Positions 29,895 through 38,196 of a stretch of 64,000 nucleotides of DNA are shown here, piece after piece. The stretch's first letter is position 1, and each line of letters begins with the position of its first letter. The notes beneath the pieces were generated by a model. That model was given only the letters and a program-made list of their open reading frames with translations. It searched no databases and was not told the DNA's origin. The DNA is taken from positions 1,846,051 to 1,910,050 of the forward strand of contig NZ_LT706985.1 of assembly GCF_900155645.1 (NCBI RefSeq), written 5' to 3'. Source of the DNA: Vaginimicrobium propionicum (GTDB taxonomy: Bacteria > Actinomycetota > Actinomycetes > Propionibacteriales > Propionibacteriaceae). Made by a program: the position numbers and the translations under genes.

Positions 29895-31622
29895 TTGTTA
29901 GCGAAACACTCCAAGGGGTTGGCTCCAATGCGGGTGATCCTAGCTGCGGTGCTAGTAGTCGTCTCTGCGGTTTTCGCTTTCCCTGCCGATGCTCGAGCTG
30001 AAGTAAGCGCTAACAGCTTGGTCGTAAGTGGCTCCTTGGATCCAGACGGCACCTTACATGTGATAGAAACTTTTTCTTTCTCAGATAGTGCACCAAAAAT
30101 TGTTCAACGCCTGGAAAACTCTACTCCAGCTCTGGACTACGCCAATTATGAATTTGAAATCTTCGATATTACTGCTTTAGCCTCTGGATCAGATTTGGGT
30201 GCAGCAGTAGAAAAAGACGGCAATTACACCGTAATTACTGTTGATGGAGCAAAGGCTGGACAGCGTCCAATAGAGATCAAATACTCAGTTAAGGGTGCAG
30301 CTTATGCTGGGGCCTCAACTACTGGCGGTGATACTTTAACTGAGCTGCGCTGGCGAGTTGTTCAGGGTCTTAATATTGCTATAGACGAAGTCAGCGGCGA
30401 GATCGCTACCGGCACTGCACCAGTGCGAGACTTCAAATGTCTAGCCGGCGCCCCGGCAGCCTTGGTTAGCTGCCAAACATTTTCAGCTTCCACTTATGAA
30501 AGCCCATTCCCGTCTTTCACTAACGGCGCTCTAGGTGCTGGTCAGGTGATTCAAGTTGGTGTGAAAGTGCCAGAAAAGGCAGTAGCCGCTAACGAGAAAA
30601 TCAGTGAAGAATGGACGCTTGATCGAGCATTCTCTGCCAAACTGCCGTATCTACTTTCCGCCTTGATAGTGGCACTACTCGGCTCTGTTGGGTTATGGCT
30701 GCTATATCGGTTGCGTGGACGCGACATGGTGGCTGTTACTACGCCAAAGATTGTGGCAGCCTTCGAGCCTAAAGGGGAGGGCATCGTAGCCTTCGAGCTA
30801 AAGCGGGCGGTGCGCCCAGGTATGGTTGGCACTTTGACAGATGAGCGGGTAGATCCGGTTGACATCACAGCTACCGTTTTGGATCTTGCTCAGCGCGGTC
30901 ACTTGGTGATTCGGGAATTACCCAGAGAATCTGAACACGCCAGCGTCGAATGGCGGCTAGAGCGCAGCGATGGTCATGATGAGCTGCTTGATTATGAACA
31001 GAAATTGCTGGATTTGATTGTCCCGGCAGGGGTAGCTCCCGTGAAGTTGTCCACTATGGTGAGGGTTCTTGCCAGTTCAATAACTGAGATCCAGGATTCA
31101 CTTTATGACGAGGTGGTTAAGCGCGGCTGGTTTGTCTCGCGTCCAGATCAAACGCGTACTACCTATTATCGCCTAGGTGTCGGCGGGGTAATTATCGGTT
31201 TGATAGCGCTAGTCATGTTGGTGGCGTTTACCAAATTCGGTTTAGTTGGCTTGGTTTGGCTTGGGTTATCCATCGGCTTGCTATTCATTGCTCAAGGTAT
31301 GCCCAAACGTAGTGCGCGTGGGTCAGCCGTCCTACAAGGGTTGCAGTTGTTGGCTTTACAGTTACACACTCAGCCAACTGACCAATTCGATAAATCTGAT
31401 GCTTATGAGCAGATATCTAGCATTTTGCCTTATGCTACTGTGCTCGGCTCTCAGCAGCGCTGGCTACAAGCCTTAGCTGATGCTGATGATGATCCGGGTG
31501 TGCCTGATCCAGACGATTTGAGTTGGTATAAGGCGCCTGATACCTGGAATCTTTCTGATCTGCCGAGCTGTCTCGATCAATTCACTACCGCTTTAGAGGG
31601 CAAACTTTATTCACGCGGTTAG
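29895..31622 (+). CDS. DUF2207 membrane protein
   Basis: A 575-residue predicted membrane protein of the DUF2207 type. A signal peptide spans roughly residues 12-35 (VILAAVLVVVSAVFAFP, then ADARA). An extracellular beta-rich domain to about residue 245 begins SANSLVVSGSLDPDGTLHV, the usual DUF2207 opening. One helix at about 252-272 leads to a cytoplasmic domain, then a close helix pair near 433-475, then a C-terminal tail. TTG 29895 is preferred because AAGGAG lies five bases upstream; ATG 29928 is the fallback. The function of the family is unknown. A Nudix gene follows 23 bases downstream. Confidence 0.82.
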   Translation: MLAKHSKGLAPMRVILAAVLVVVSAVFAFPADARAEVSANSLVVSGSLDPDGTLHVIETFSFSDSAPKIVQRLENSTPALDYANYEFEIFDITALASGSDLGAAVEKDGNYTVITVDGAKAGQRPIEIKYSVKGAAYAGASTTGGDTLTELRWRVVQGLNIAIDEVSGEIATGTAPVRDFKCLAGAPAALVSCQTFSASTYESPFPSFTNGALGAGQVIQVGVKVPEKAVAANEKISEEWTLDRAFSAKLPYLLSALIVALLGSVGLWLLYRLRGRDMVAVTTPKIVAAFEPKGEGIVAFELKRAVRPGMVGTLTDERVDPVDITATVLDLAQRGHLVIRELPRESEHASVEWRLERSDGHDELLDYEQKLLDLIVPAGVAPVKLSTMVRVLASSITEIQDSLYDEVVKRGWFVSRPDQTRTTYYRLGVGGVIIGLIALVMLVAFTKFGLVGLVWLGLSIGLLFIAQGMPKRSARGSAVLQGLQLLALQLHTQPTDQFDKSDAYEQISSILPYATVLGSQQRWLQALADADDDPGVPDPDDLSWYKAPDTWNLSDLPSCLDQFTTALEGKLYSRG

Positions 31623-31645
31623 AGACTGGCTTTTAGGAGGTAGTC

Positions 31646-32176
31646 ATGGCTTATGGACGGCGTGGCCTAATAATGGGTCCGGCTGAGCGTCCGATCAGAA
31701 AGCGTGAGGCTGCGCGCGTGGTAGTGCGTGCTCAAGGCAAAGTGCTGGTAGAGATCGATTCTGACCCTGGAGTGGCTGATTTTACTTGGCTCATCACCCC
31801 TGGCGGCGGTATAGACGCTGGGGAGAGCCCACGCGAGACGGCTGTGCGCGAACTCTTTGAAGAAACCGGCCTGAAAATAACTGTAGATGACCTGGCTGGC
31901 CCGATTGCTCGCCGAATAGTCTCGCATGGCTACTCAGATCAGATTCTTATTCAAGAAGAAGTTTTCTACTTACTGGATTTAGCGGAAACCTTCACCCCTG
32001 ATGACACGTTTTTTACCGATGCGGAACGAACCACGATGCAAGGTTTCTTGTGGCTTGAACCAAAAGACCTAGCCGGGCGCAGGGTTTGGCCAGTCGAACT
32101 CGGCCACCTCGCTGGTTTCAGTGGTGAGGATTTCATTGACTTAGGCGAGGTTGAAGAATCTAGTGTCCCAATATAG
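31646..32176 (+). CDS. Nudix hydrolase
   Basis: A 176-residue Nudix protein. The box is complete: GGGIDAGESPRETAVRELFE followed by ETGL, with all metal-binding Glu residues present. It begins with a basic stretch, RPIRKREAARVVV. No sequence feature fixes the substrate; nucleoside diphosphate derivatives are the default for the fold. A strong AGGAGG precedes the ATG. It is distinct from the MutT1 protein at 11 kb, which carries a second domain. Probably co-transcribed with the DUF2207 gene. Confidence 0.85.
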   Translation: MAYGRRGLIMGPAERPIRKREAARVVVRAQGKVLVEIDSDPGVADFTWLITPGGGIDAGESPRETAVRELFEETGLKITVDDLAGPIARRIVSHGYSDQILIQEEVFYLLDLAETFTPDDTFFTDAERTTMQGFLWLEPKDLAGRRVWPVELGHLAGFSGEDFIDLGEVEESSVPI

Positions 32177-32196
32177 GCCAGCCTGTTAATCGCCGG

Positions 32197-32706
32197 CTAG
32201 GGTTGACGACGCCTGTACCTAGTTTGGTATCTAGGTGTTGAGCGAGCATATCGGCCAATGGTGGCAGCCGTATGTTTAGGTGTAGTGACGGGCGTCGATC
32301 TGTCAACAGCTATTGGTGAGATTGGTTTGCCTGTCGGTGGCGGCAGCTCAGCAAGATCGGCTTTAGCTAAATAGCCAGTAAATGGTTTGCGTGGGTCACG
32401 GGCTAAGTCGTCTATCGGTTTCCCGTCAGTGTGGAAAGGCTGGCTAGGGTCACGTTTTGGGGTTGTTGCTGGCGCTATCGTGCTTAAATCCGGTACCTGG
32501 TGGTCTGGGGCAACAATGGCGGGGGCAGGACGCGAATCCACAGTTACATTTTCGGGGCAAGGTGGGGCGCTAAGCGGGGCAGCTTTTGGTGCGGCAAAGC
32601 CATAGGGGGCTTGGATAGGCGCACTCCTAGACAGCTCGGCTGCTTTAGCTGACATGCTTGGCCCAGCTGATGTTTTGGGCGAGTCAGCTTGAGCGTCATT
32701 AGCCAT
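32197..32706 (-). CDS. Proline/alanine/threonine-rich protein of unknown function
   Basis: A 169-residue low-complexity protein with no recognisable fold, no signal peptide and no membrane helix. It is rich in Pro, Ala and Thr, carries two short similar blocks (DPSQPFHTDGKPIDD and DPRKPFTGYLAKADL, plus PTGKPISP), and ends in a very basic tail (RYQTRYRRRQP). ATG 32706 is chosen because a perfect TATAAT lies six bases upstream on the same strand, implying a leaderless message; ATG 32727 would lie upstream of that element. It is divergent from the cold-shock gene. It may be a nucleic-acid-binding or scaffold protein by composition, but this is a guess. Confidence 0.55.
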   Translation of the reverse strand: MANDAQADSPKTSAGPSMSAKAAELSRSAPIQAPYGFAAPKAAPLSAPPCPENVTVDSRPAPAIVAPDHQVPDLSTIAPATTPKRDPSQPFHTDGKPIDDLARDPRKPFTGYLAKADLAELPPPTGKPISPIAVDRSTPVTTPKHTAATIGRYARSTPRYQTRYRRRQP

Positions 32707-32712
32707 GAAGCA

Positions 32713-32718
32713 ATTATA
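32713..32718 (-). promoter_or_regulatory. -10 element giving a probable leaderless transcript
   Basis: Perfect TATAAT on the minus strand, six bases before ATG 32706. Transcription would begin at or within a base of the A of the start codon. The corresponding -35 region (CAAAGG) is poor. Confidence 0.5.
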
Positions 32719-32809
32719 GTTGGACACTTTCGTTACCTTTGACTCGCCAGCTATCCTAGAAGAACGCTAAATTGGCGTGCAGTAACTATTGGCTTAGTCA
32801 GGAGTAACA

Positions 32810-33193
32810 GTGCCCAGCGGCAGAGTGCGTTTCTTCGATGCGGAGAAAGGCTTTGGTTTTATCTCTAAAGATGGAGGCGGTGACGTCTATGTGCGCGCCA
32901 GTGCCTTGCCTGCTGGCGTTACGGCGTTAAAGGCGGGTCAACGGGTAGAATTCGGCGTCATTGAGTCTAGGCGTGGCGAGAAAGCTCTTAGTGTGGAATT
33001 GGTAGATTCCAAACCGTCACTGTCTAAGGCTTCCCGCAAAAAGCCCGAAGAATTAGCTATCGTCTTCGAGGATTTAGTTAAGGTGCTAGACCAGCTAGGT
33101 AACGGTTATAAACACGGCCGCTATCCGAACCCTCAGACTGCTAAGAAAGTGGCGACCATGTTGCGTGGCGTCGCCGATGAACTGGAACTTTAA
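32810..33193 (+). CDS. Cold-shock domain protein with C-terminal extension (CspB-like)
   Basis: A single-stranded nucleic-acid-binding protein. Residues 1-66 are a cold-shock domain: VRFFDAEKGFGFISKDGG contains RNP1 and DVYVRASAL is RNP2 (Tyr-Val-Arg in place of the usual Phe-Val-His). Residues 70-127 are an extra helical domain (KKPEELAIVFEDLVKVLDQLG), seen in the longer actinobacterial cold-shock proteins. The start is GTG with AGGAG five bases upstream. The stop overlaps the DUF3027 start (TAATG), an association common in actinobacteria. Confidence 0.9.
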   Translation: MPSGRVRFFDAEKGFGFISKDGGGDVYVRASALPAGVTALKAGQRVEFGVIESRRGEKALSVELVDSKPSLSKASRKKPEELAIVFEDLVKVLDQLGNGYKHGRYPNPQTAKKVATMLRGVADELEL

Positions 33194-33954
33194 TGGCAGA
33201 GCTAGATCAGGTAACCGCTGCCGCCGTTGATGAGGCAAGGCAAGCCGCCTGTTCCGCGGCTGCAGATTTTGGCGTAGGTGACTATTTAGGTGCCGAGGCT
33301 GAAGGGGTGCGGGTAGTTACCCACTATTTCGACTGCCCACATTCGGGATATCCGGGCTGGCGTTGGGCGGTCACTATGGTCAGGGCGTCGAGAGCTAGGC
33401 GTGCCACCATCAATGAGGTGACTTTATTGCCTGGCGAAGATGCGCTGCGCTCACCTGAATGGGTGCCCTGGGCTGATCGATTACTGCCCGGTGACGTTGC
33501 TCCCGGCACAATGTTGCCCACTGCCGATAACGACCCCAGACTAGAACCTGGCTATACCGGGGGCGAGTTATCCGCCGACGAAGACCCCGCGGAGTGGGCT
33601 TTGACTAGGGCGATAGCTGCTGATCTTGGTTTAGGACGCCAACGAGTACTCTCTAGCGATGGGCGGGCAGCAGCAGCTGAACGATGGTTAGGCGGTGAGG
33701 GTGGACCGGATAACGCGATGAGCCATCAAGCGCCATCTTCGTGTCTAACCTGTGGGTATTGGGTGCGGCTATCTGGTCAGCTGGGACGCATCTTTGGGGT
33801 ATGTGCTAATGAGTATTCACCCTCAGACGCTAGGGTTACTGCTTGCAGCCACGGGTGCGGCGGGCATTCAGATGTGGTCGCCAGCCAACGCCCGAGCCGG
33901 TTGCCGGCTCCCGTCCTAGATACGATTCACGTAGACGAGAATCTATTTGTTTAG
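33193..33954 (+). CDS. DUF3027 family protein
   Basis: A 253-residue actinobacterial protein of unknown function. DUF3027 features are AAVDEARQAACSAA at the N-terminus, the HYFDCPHSGYPGWRWAV block, PWADRLLPGDVAPGTMLPT and a Cys-rich C-terminal segment (CLTCGYWV, GVCANEYSPSD, CSHGCGGHS). The spacing of these Cys residues suggests a metal site, probably zinc. It follows the cold-shock gene as in other actinobacteria, with a one-base overlap, so they are probably translated together. The end overlaps the convergent ABC gene by four bases. Confidence 0.88.
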   Translation: MAELDQVTAAAVDEARQAACSAAADFGVGDYLGAEAEGVRVVTHYFDCPHSGYPGWRWAVTMVRASRARRATINEVTLLPGEDALRSPEWVPWADRLLPGDVAPGTMLPTADNDPRLEPGYTGGELSADEDPAEWALTRAIAADLGLGRQRVLSSDGRAAAAERWLGGEGGPDNAMSHQAPSSCLTCGYWVRLSGQLGRIFGVCANEYSPSDARVTACSHGCGGHSDVVASQRPSRLPAPVLDTIHVDENLFV

Positions 33955-34745
33955 GCGAATAACATCCGGTCGCTAACAGCGTCACCACCGGCTAATTCTT
34001 CGAATTTCGCTAGTAAATCAGGAACTGTTGCTTTGGCTTTTTCTTCACCTGCCAATTCAAGAATGATTCTGCCTTCGTGCATCATGATGAGCTTATTGCC
34101 TAGCGCTAGTGCTTGTTCCATATTGTGTGTAACCATCATCGCGGTCAGCCCGTGTCTGGCAATCACTTCTTTAGTTAAGCGGGTGATTAGCGCTGCCCGT
34201 TGTGGGTCGAGAGCAGCCGTGTGCTCGTCCAACAGCAGAATGGCTGGTTGTGTGAAGGACGCCATGATTAGGCTTAATGCTTGGCGTTGACCGCCAGAAA
34301 GTAACCCAACGCGAGCCGTCAAACGATTTTCCAGCCCTAACTCCAAGATTTTTAATTCTTCCCGGAATTGTTCACGCCGAGCTTTAGTTACTCCACGCGC
34401 TAAGCCTCGTCTACGGCTACGCGCCCACGCGATTGCTAGGTTTTCCTCAATAGTTAAGTGCGGGGCAGTGCCAGACATTGGGTCTTGGAAAACTCGCCCT
34501 ACTTGTTTAGCCACCGTGTAGTCGGGTTGTTTCGTCACGTCTACACCGTTAATCAGCACCGAGCCAATATCTGGACGGTAACGACCAGCAACAATATTGA
34601 GTAAAGTCGATTTGCCAGCGCCATTGGAACCAATTACGGTAACAAAATCCCCAGAATCCAATTCTAAACAGATATTGCGTAGCGCCACTTTTTCATTGAT
34701 GGTACGCGGGAAGAATGCTTTAGAAACATCGCGAACACTAAGCAT
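33951..34745 (-). CDS. ABC transporter ATP-binding protein (TrpXYZ-type importer)
   Basis: A 264-residue ATPase. Walker A is GSNGAGKST, the signature is LLSGGQRQALSLIMA and Walker B is ILLLDEHTAALDP. The DEHTAALDP form is characteristic of the ATPases that work with the TrpX/TrpY-type binding protein and permease. ATG 34745 is chosen since the ABC domain starts there (MLSVRDVSKAF) and it overlaps the permease stop by eight bases; the frame stays open to 34808. Last gene of binding protein-permease-ATPase. Confidence 0.9.
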   Translation of the reverse strand: MLSVRDVSKAFFPRTINEKVALRNICLELDSGDFVTVIGSNGAGKSTLLNIVAGRYRPDIGSVLINGVDVTKQPDYTVAKQVGRVFQDPMSGTAPHLTIEENLAIAWARSRRRGLARGVTKARREQFREELKILELGLENRLTARVGLLSGGQRQALSLIMASFTQPAILLLDEHTAALDPQRAALITRLTKEVIARHGLTAMMVTHNMEQALALGNKLIMMHEGRIILELAGEEKAKATVPDLLAKFEELAGGDAVSDRMLFA

Positions 34746-35727
34746 TAGTCTTGCCCCTCGCTCTCTTAGTGACACCTCTGCTTGGGGGTCTAGCATCGCC
34801 GGAATCAAGTTCTTCTGGGTCTGGAGTATCCCATGGCTCTACTGAGAATTGGCTGGTGCGGGTGCGGTTACGGATTCGGCTGAAAACGTCCCAGCGCGGC
34901 AATATCAGCGCCAAAATGACGATGACAGCGCTCAACAATTTCATGTCATTCGGGTTAAACCATGGGATAGCAAGAGCGGCTTGAATAATTCCACGGTAGA
35001 TAATTGAGCCGATAACTACCGCAATAGCAGTTATCCAGATCCTGCCGTTGGTGATAATCGCGGTGCCGATAATTACGGACGCCAAACCAGCGACAATCAA
35101 GCCGATGCCCATCCCAATATCAGCGAAACCTTGATATTGCGCGAATAACGCGCCTGACAAGGCAACCAACCCATTAGATAGAGATAGCCCGATCAATTTC
35201 ATGGCGTCGGTGTTGATGCCTTGAGCTCTGGCCATAGATTCGTTGTCACCGGTTGCACGCAACCCTAGCCCGATGTCGGTGGATAAAAACCAACATAAGA
35301 CAACCACGAAAATACCTAGCACCCCAGCCAACAAGGCAACAGAGGCTGGTGAGCCTAGTAGACCACCTTGGCGTAATCCGGTGAAAACTGTATCTGAACG
35401 CAGTAGCGGCACATTGGCTTTACCCATAATTCTAAGGTTTATGGAGTACAAACCGATTTGGGTCAAAATTCCTGCTAGCAGTGGGTGAATTTTTCCCCAG
35501 GTGTTCAGCAGGCCAGTAATTAGCCCAGCTACCAGACCAACTGCCCCACCGATGGCGGTTGCGGCTAGCGGTTGCCAGCCAGCAACCAGTAACACAGCAG
35601 TAGTGCCGGCCCCAGTAGTGAAGCTGCCGTCAATGGTTAAATCAGCAAAATCGAGAACCCTAAAAGTCAGATAAACGCCTAGAGCCATCAACCCGTAAAT
35701 TAGACCTAGATCAAGCCAGGCGAGCAT
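34738..35727 (-). CDS. ABC transporter permease (TrpXYZ-type importer)
   Basis: A 329-residue membrane protein of the branched-chain-amino-acid-like permease superfamily, with eight or nine helices. It begins LDLGLIYGLMALGVYLTFRVLDFADLT split by a helix break, a pattern specific to the TrpY-like group; GLRATGDNESMARAQGIN is the cytoplasmic coupling loop. A polar tail of about 45 residues follows the last helix. Its start overlaps the binding-protein stop by one base (TGATG). Confidence 0.88.
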   Translation of the reverse strand: MLAWLDLGLIYGLMALGVYLTFRVLDFADLTIDGSFTTGAGTTAVLLVAGWQPLAATAIGGAVGLVAGLITGLLNTWGKIHPLLAGILTQIGLYSINLRIMGKANVPLLRSDTVFTGLRQGGLLGSPASVALLAGVLGIFVVVLCWFLSTDIGLGLRATGDNESMARAQGINTDAMKLIGLSLSNGLVALSGALFAQYQGFADIGMGIGLIVAGLASVIIGTAIITNGRIWITAIAVVIGSIIYRGIIQAALAIPWFNPNDMKLLSAVIVILALILPRWDVFSRIRNRTRTSQFSVEPWDTPDPEELDSGDARPPSRGVTKRARGKTNA

Positions 35728-36707
35728 CAGTCAACCTTCTTGTCGGCCTTGTCTAAGAGAGCCTGCGGAATCTCTATGCCCATCCGCTTAGCGGCACCCA
35801 TATTTATTACCAGGCGCGGTTTCTCTTGTTCTTCGACCGGCATAGTGGCTGGGTCTGCGCCTTGGGTCAAAATCTTGACAGCCATCTGGCCGGTTTGCTG
35901 ACCGAGTGTGAAATAGTCGAGCCCCACAGAAATCAGGGCGCCTTTTTCTACTGAGACGGTTTCCCCGGCGATTAGCGGAATCTTCGCGTCCTCAGCAACC
36001 TGAATAACAGAATCTAGGCCGGACACAACGTTGTTATCGGTAGGTACGTAGATAGCGTCCACACCACTTAATGCCTGGGCAGCTTGGACGACCTCAGCGC
36101 CCGTAGAAATGGTTTTCTCTACTACCTCCAGGCCTTCTTTAGCGGCAGCTTCGCGGGCAACCTTGACTTGAACCTCGGAGTTTACTTCCCCAGACGAGTA
36201 GATAATGCCAACAGTTTTAGCATCAGGTTTGACCTGCTTGACTAAAGCGATCTGGTCAGCAACCGGATTCATGTCGGTGGTGCCGGTGACATTGCCCCCT
36301 GGTGCTTCATTGGAGGCCACTAGGTCGGCGGCTACCGGGTCGGTTACAGCGGTGAAAAGAATTGGTTTGTCGGTAATAACTTGGGTGGTGGCTTGGGCTA
36401 CTGGAGTAGATATCGCAAGAATCAAATCCAGGTTGGCGCCAGCGAATTTATTGGCGATAGCCGATGCTGTCGCCTGGTCAGATTGCGCATTCTGCTCGTC
36501 ATATTCCACCTCTAGGCCAGCGTCAGCGAGTGCCTGCTTAAAGCCTTCCCGCGCATCATCGAGTGAGGGGTGGGAGACGATCTGTGTTATCCCAATGCGG
36601 TAAGCCTTGGAATTACCGTCTTTGGGTGCGTCAGCGGATTTGCTGCACCCAGTCAAAACTAATGTCAGTGCTGTCAATGCTGTTATCGCAGATAAGATTT
36701 TGCGCAT
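35727..36707 (-). CDS. ABC substrate-binding lipoprotein (TrpX-like, PF04392 type)
   Basis: Extracytoplasmic receptor of the three-gene importer. It has a lipoprotein signal ending LVLTGC with Cys21 as the anchor when translation starts at ATG 36707, which has AGGAG five bases upstream (an ATG at 36728 is less well placed). The two-lobed fold shows YRIGITQIVSHPSLDDAREG, FTAVTDPVAADLV and DAIYVPTDNNVVSGL, matching the PF04392 group. In other bacteria such systems import tryptophan or tyrosine; I cannot assign the ligand here. The 230-base upstream region holds several GCTAGC repeats but no riboswitch that I recognise. Confidence 0.85.
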   Translation of the reverse strand: MRKILSAITALTALTLVLTGCSKSADAPKDGNSKAYRIGITQIVSHPSLDDAREGFKQALADAGLEVEYDEQNAQSDQATASAIANKFAGANLDLILAISTPVAQATTQVITDKPILFTAVTDPVAADLVASNEAPGGNVTGTTDMNPVADQIALVKQVKPDAKTVGIIYSSGEVNSEVQVKVAREAAAKEGLEVVEKTISTGAEVVQAAQALSGVDAIYVPTDNNVVSGLDSVIQVAEDAKIPLIAGETVSVEKGALISVGLDYFTLGQQTGQMAVKILTQGADPATMPVEEQEKPRLVINMGAAKRMGIEIPQALLDKADKKVD

Positions 36708-36936
36708 TCCTGCTCCTCTTAAAGCCACCTAAGGTGTTTTAGGCAACGCTAGCGCCTGACAGCGAAGCTAAAATCCTGTCTCATTTCTTAGTCCAGAATC
36801 CAAAACCCGCCAGTGGTTCCGCTAGCTGAGGTGACGCTAGCCAGCCGAGGTGTTGTCCTTGGTCTTAGGTGCGATAGGCAGCGTACATATTGACTAGCTA
36901 AATTAGTGGTATGTCCAGCAATAATGAGGAAAACCT

Positions 36937-37743
36937 ATGACTGAGTCCTCTGATATTCGGCTAGTGGCTGTAGATATGGACGGCACACTGCTAGACAGCA
37001 ATAAGACTTTTGATACCCAGCGTTTTAGTGCAGTACTAAAAGAGCTACGCGACAAGGATATTCGCTTTGTTGCTGCTAGCGGACGCCAGCTTGGGGGAGT
37101 GCAGCGTCACTTTGAGGATGTCGGCCAGGTGGACTGTATCGCCGAGAATGGGGCGTTGATAATCGCAGACGGCAAGATTTTGGCTTTGACTGAAATCAAC
37201 CAAGCAGCAGTGCGTGAAGCCGTGGCCGTTATCGAGCAGCTACCGCAGGTGGGTTTCTTCGCCTGTACAGTGTCAGCCGCCTACGTTTTGCCTACAGTTA
37301 ATCCTGATTTGGTGGACGAGATGCGTCCCTACTATTCCGAGATTCGCAAGGTAGACTCCTTTGACCACTGCCCAGAACCAATCTTGAAATTGGCACTGGC
37401 TTTCCCTGCCGAGGTTACTCAAGAATATGTTGGCCAGTTAAGCGCCACTCTGCCGTCATCCGTGACGGCCACATCTAGCGGGTTTGGGTTTATCGACGTT
37501 GTGGCGGCTGGGGTCAATAAAGGTGTGGCGCTATCTTGGTTGACCAAGAAAATGGGTCTGGCCGCAAAGAACATTGCCGCCATAGGTGATGGCGGCAATG
37601 ATATTGAAATGCTGCAATACGCCGGAAAATCCCTAGTAGTGGCCAATGGGTGTGCCGAAGCTAAGGCTGTCGCCGACGCGTTAATCGGATCCAATGATGA
37701 GTCTGGCGTTATTGCTTGGTTAGAAACTCTAGTCGCTGACTAA
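36937..37743 (+). CDS. HAD-superfamily phosphatase, Cof/type IIB
   Basis: A 268-residue cytoplasmic phosphatase. Motif I is VAVDMDGTLLDSNK with nucleophile Asp and general-acid Asp two residues on; motif II is AASGRQ; motif III is the Lys near KGVALSWL; motif IV is IGDGGNDIEML. The cap inserted between motifs II and III is the large IIB (Cof) type. Substrates of this group are sugar phosphates or flavin/pyrimidine phosphates and cannot be read from sequence. GAGG lies eight bases before the ATG. It appears to be monocistronic and divergent from the ABC importer. Confidence 0.88.
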   Translation: MTESSDIRLVAVDMDGTLLDSNKTFDTQRFSAVLKELRDKDIRFVAASGRQLGGVQRHFEDVGQVDCIAENGALIIADGKILALTEINQAAVREAVAVIEQLPQVGFFACTVSAAYVLPTVNPDLVDEMRPYYSEIRKVDSFDHCPEPILKLALAFPAEVTQEYVGQLSATLPSSVTATSSGFGFIDVVAAGVNKGVALSWLTKKMGLAAKNIAAIGDGGNDIEMLQYAGKSLVVANGCAEAKAVADALIGSNDESGVIAWLETLVAD

Positions 37744-37759
37744 CTCATCTGTTACCGAG

Positions 37760-38005
37760 CTAGTTAGACCTGAAAGTGTCGGTTGGCCCGCTATTGCCTT
37801 GTTCTGGGATGAGCACTATGGCAATCAGGTAAGCGATAGCTGCGGTACCGCCGGACACCAGCCCTAATAGCAGGGCTAGGAGGCGGATGATTGCGACGTC
37901 CACGTTGAAATAGCGAGCCAATGCTAAACAAACCCCAGAAATCATGCGGCCATTTTTAGGACGCACTAACGGGCCGCGTGGGGGATTGGTTGGGTAGTTG
38001 GTCAT
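37760..38005 (-). CDS. Small PspC-domain membrane protein
   Basis: An 81-residue protein that is essentially one PspC domain: GRMISGVCLALARYFNVDVAIIR followed by a hydrophobic hairpin (LLALLLGLVSGGTAAIAYLIAIVLIP). PspC domains sense or buffer envelope stress at the inner membrane. It is the last gene of a three-gene minus-strand set, starting at the base where the preceding stop ends. A kinase that also carries a PspC domain is encoded divergently nearby. Confidence 0.88.
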   Translation of the reverse strand: MTNYPTNPPRGPLVRPKNGRMISGVCLALARYFNVDVAIIRLLALLLGLVSGGTAAIAYLIAIVLIPEQGNSGPTDTFRSN

Positions 38006-38196
38006 TATTTTTCCTTTCTAGTTGAGTTTGCACGCACCAGGATTAGCCCAAGTGCGCCTAAGCCGATAAAGATGACGGATAGGAAAATCGCGAATGTTTC
38101 TACAGACAAGCCCGCTCCGCTAGCTATCCATACCGATAGGCCGGCGATTACTAAAAACAGCATCGCCCAAATCACTGAATTGGGATCTATTTTCAT
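38005..38196 (-). CDS. Small two-helix membrane protein in the PspC cluster
   Basis: A 63-residue protein with two hydrophobic helices (about residues 8-26 and 32-55) and a basic C-terminal tail (RANSTRKEK). I do not recognise a family. It is tightly embedded: it overlaps the upstream PspC-domain gene by four bases and abuts the downstream one. Its position resembles that of small LiaI-like membrane proteins in LiaFSR systems, but sequence alone does not show homology. Confidence 0.7.
   Translation of the reverse strand: MKIDPNSVIWAMLFLVIAGLSVWIASGAGLSVETFAIFLSVIFIGLGALGLILVRANSTRKEK

Noticed and set aside
32387-32605. A 72-residue frame on the plus strand opposite the proline-rich gene.
   Set aside because: Composition (Gly/Ala/Ser/Trp-rich) is what the complement of Pro/Ala/Thr codons gives; it has no start signal, while the minus-strand gene has a TATAAT just before its ATG.
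36708-36936. T-box leader upstream of the TrpX-like binding protein.
   Set aside because: A GCGGAACCACTGGCGGG stretch on the minus strand looked faintly like the T-box antiterminator, but the GGGTGGNACCGCG consensus and a following terminator are absent.
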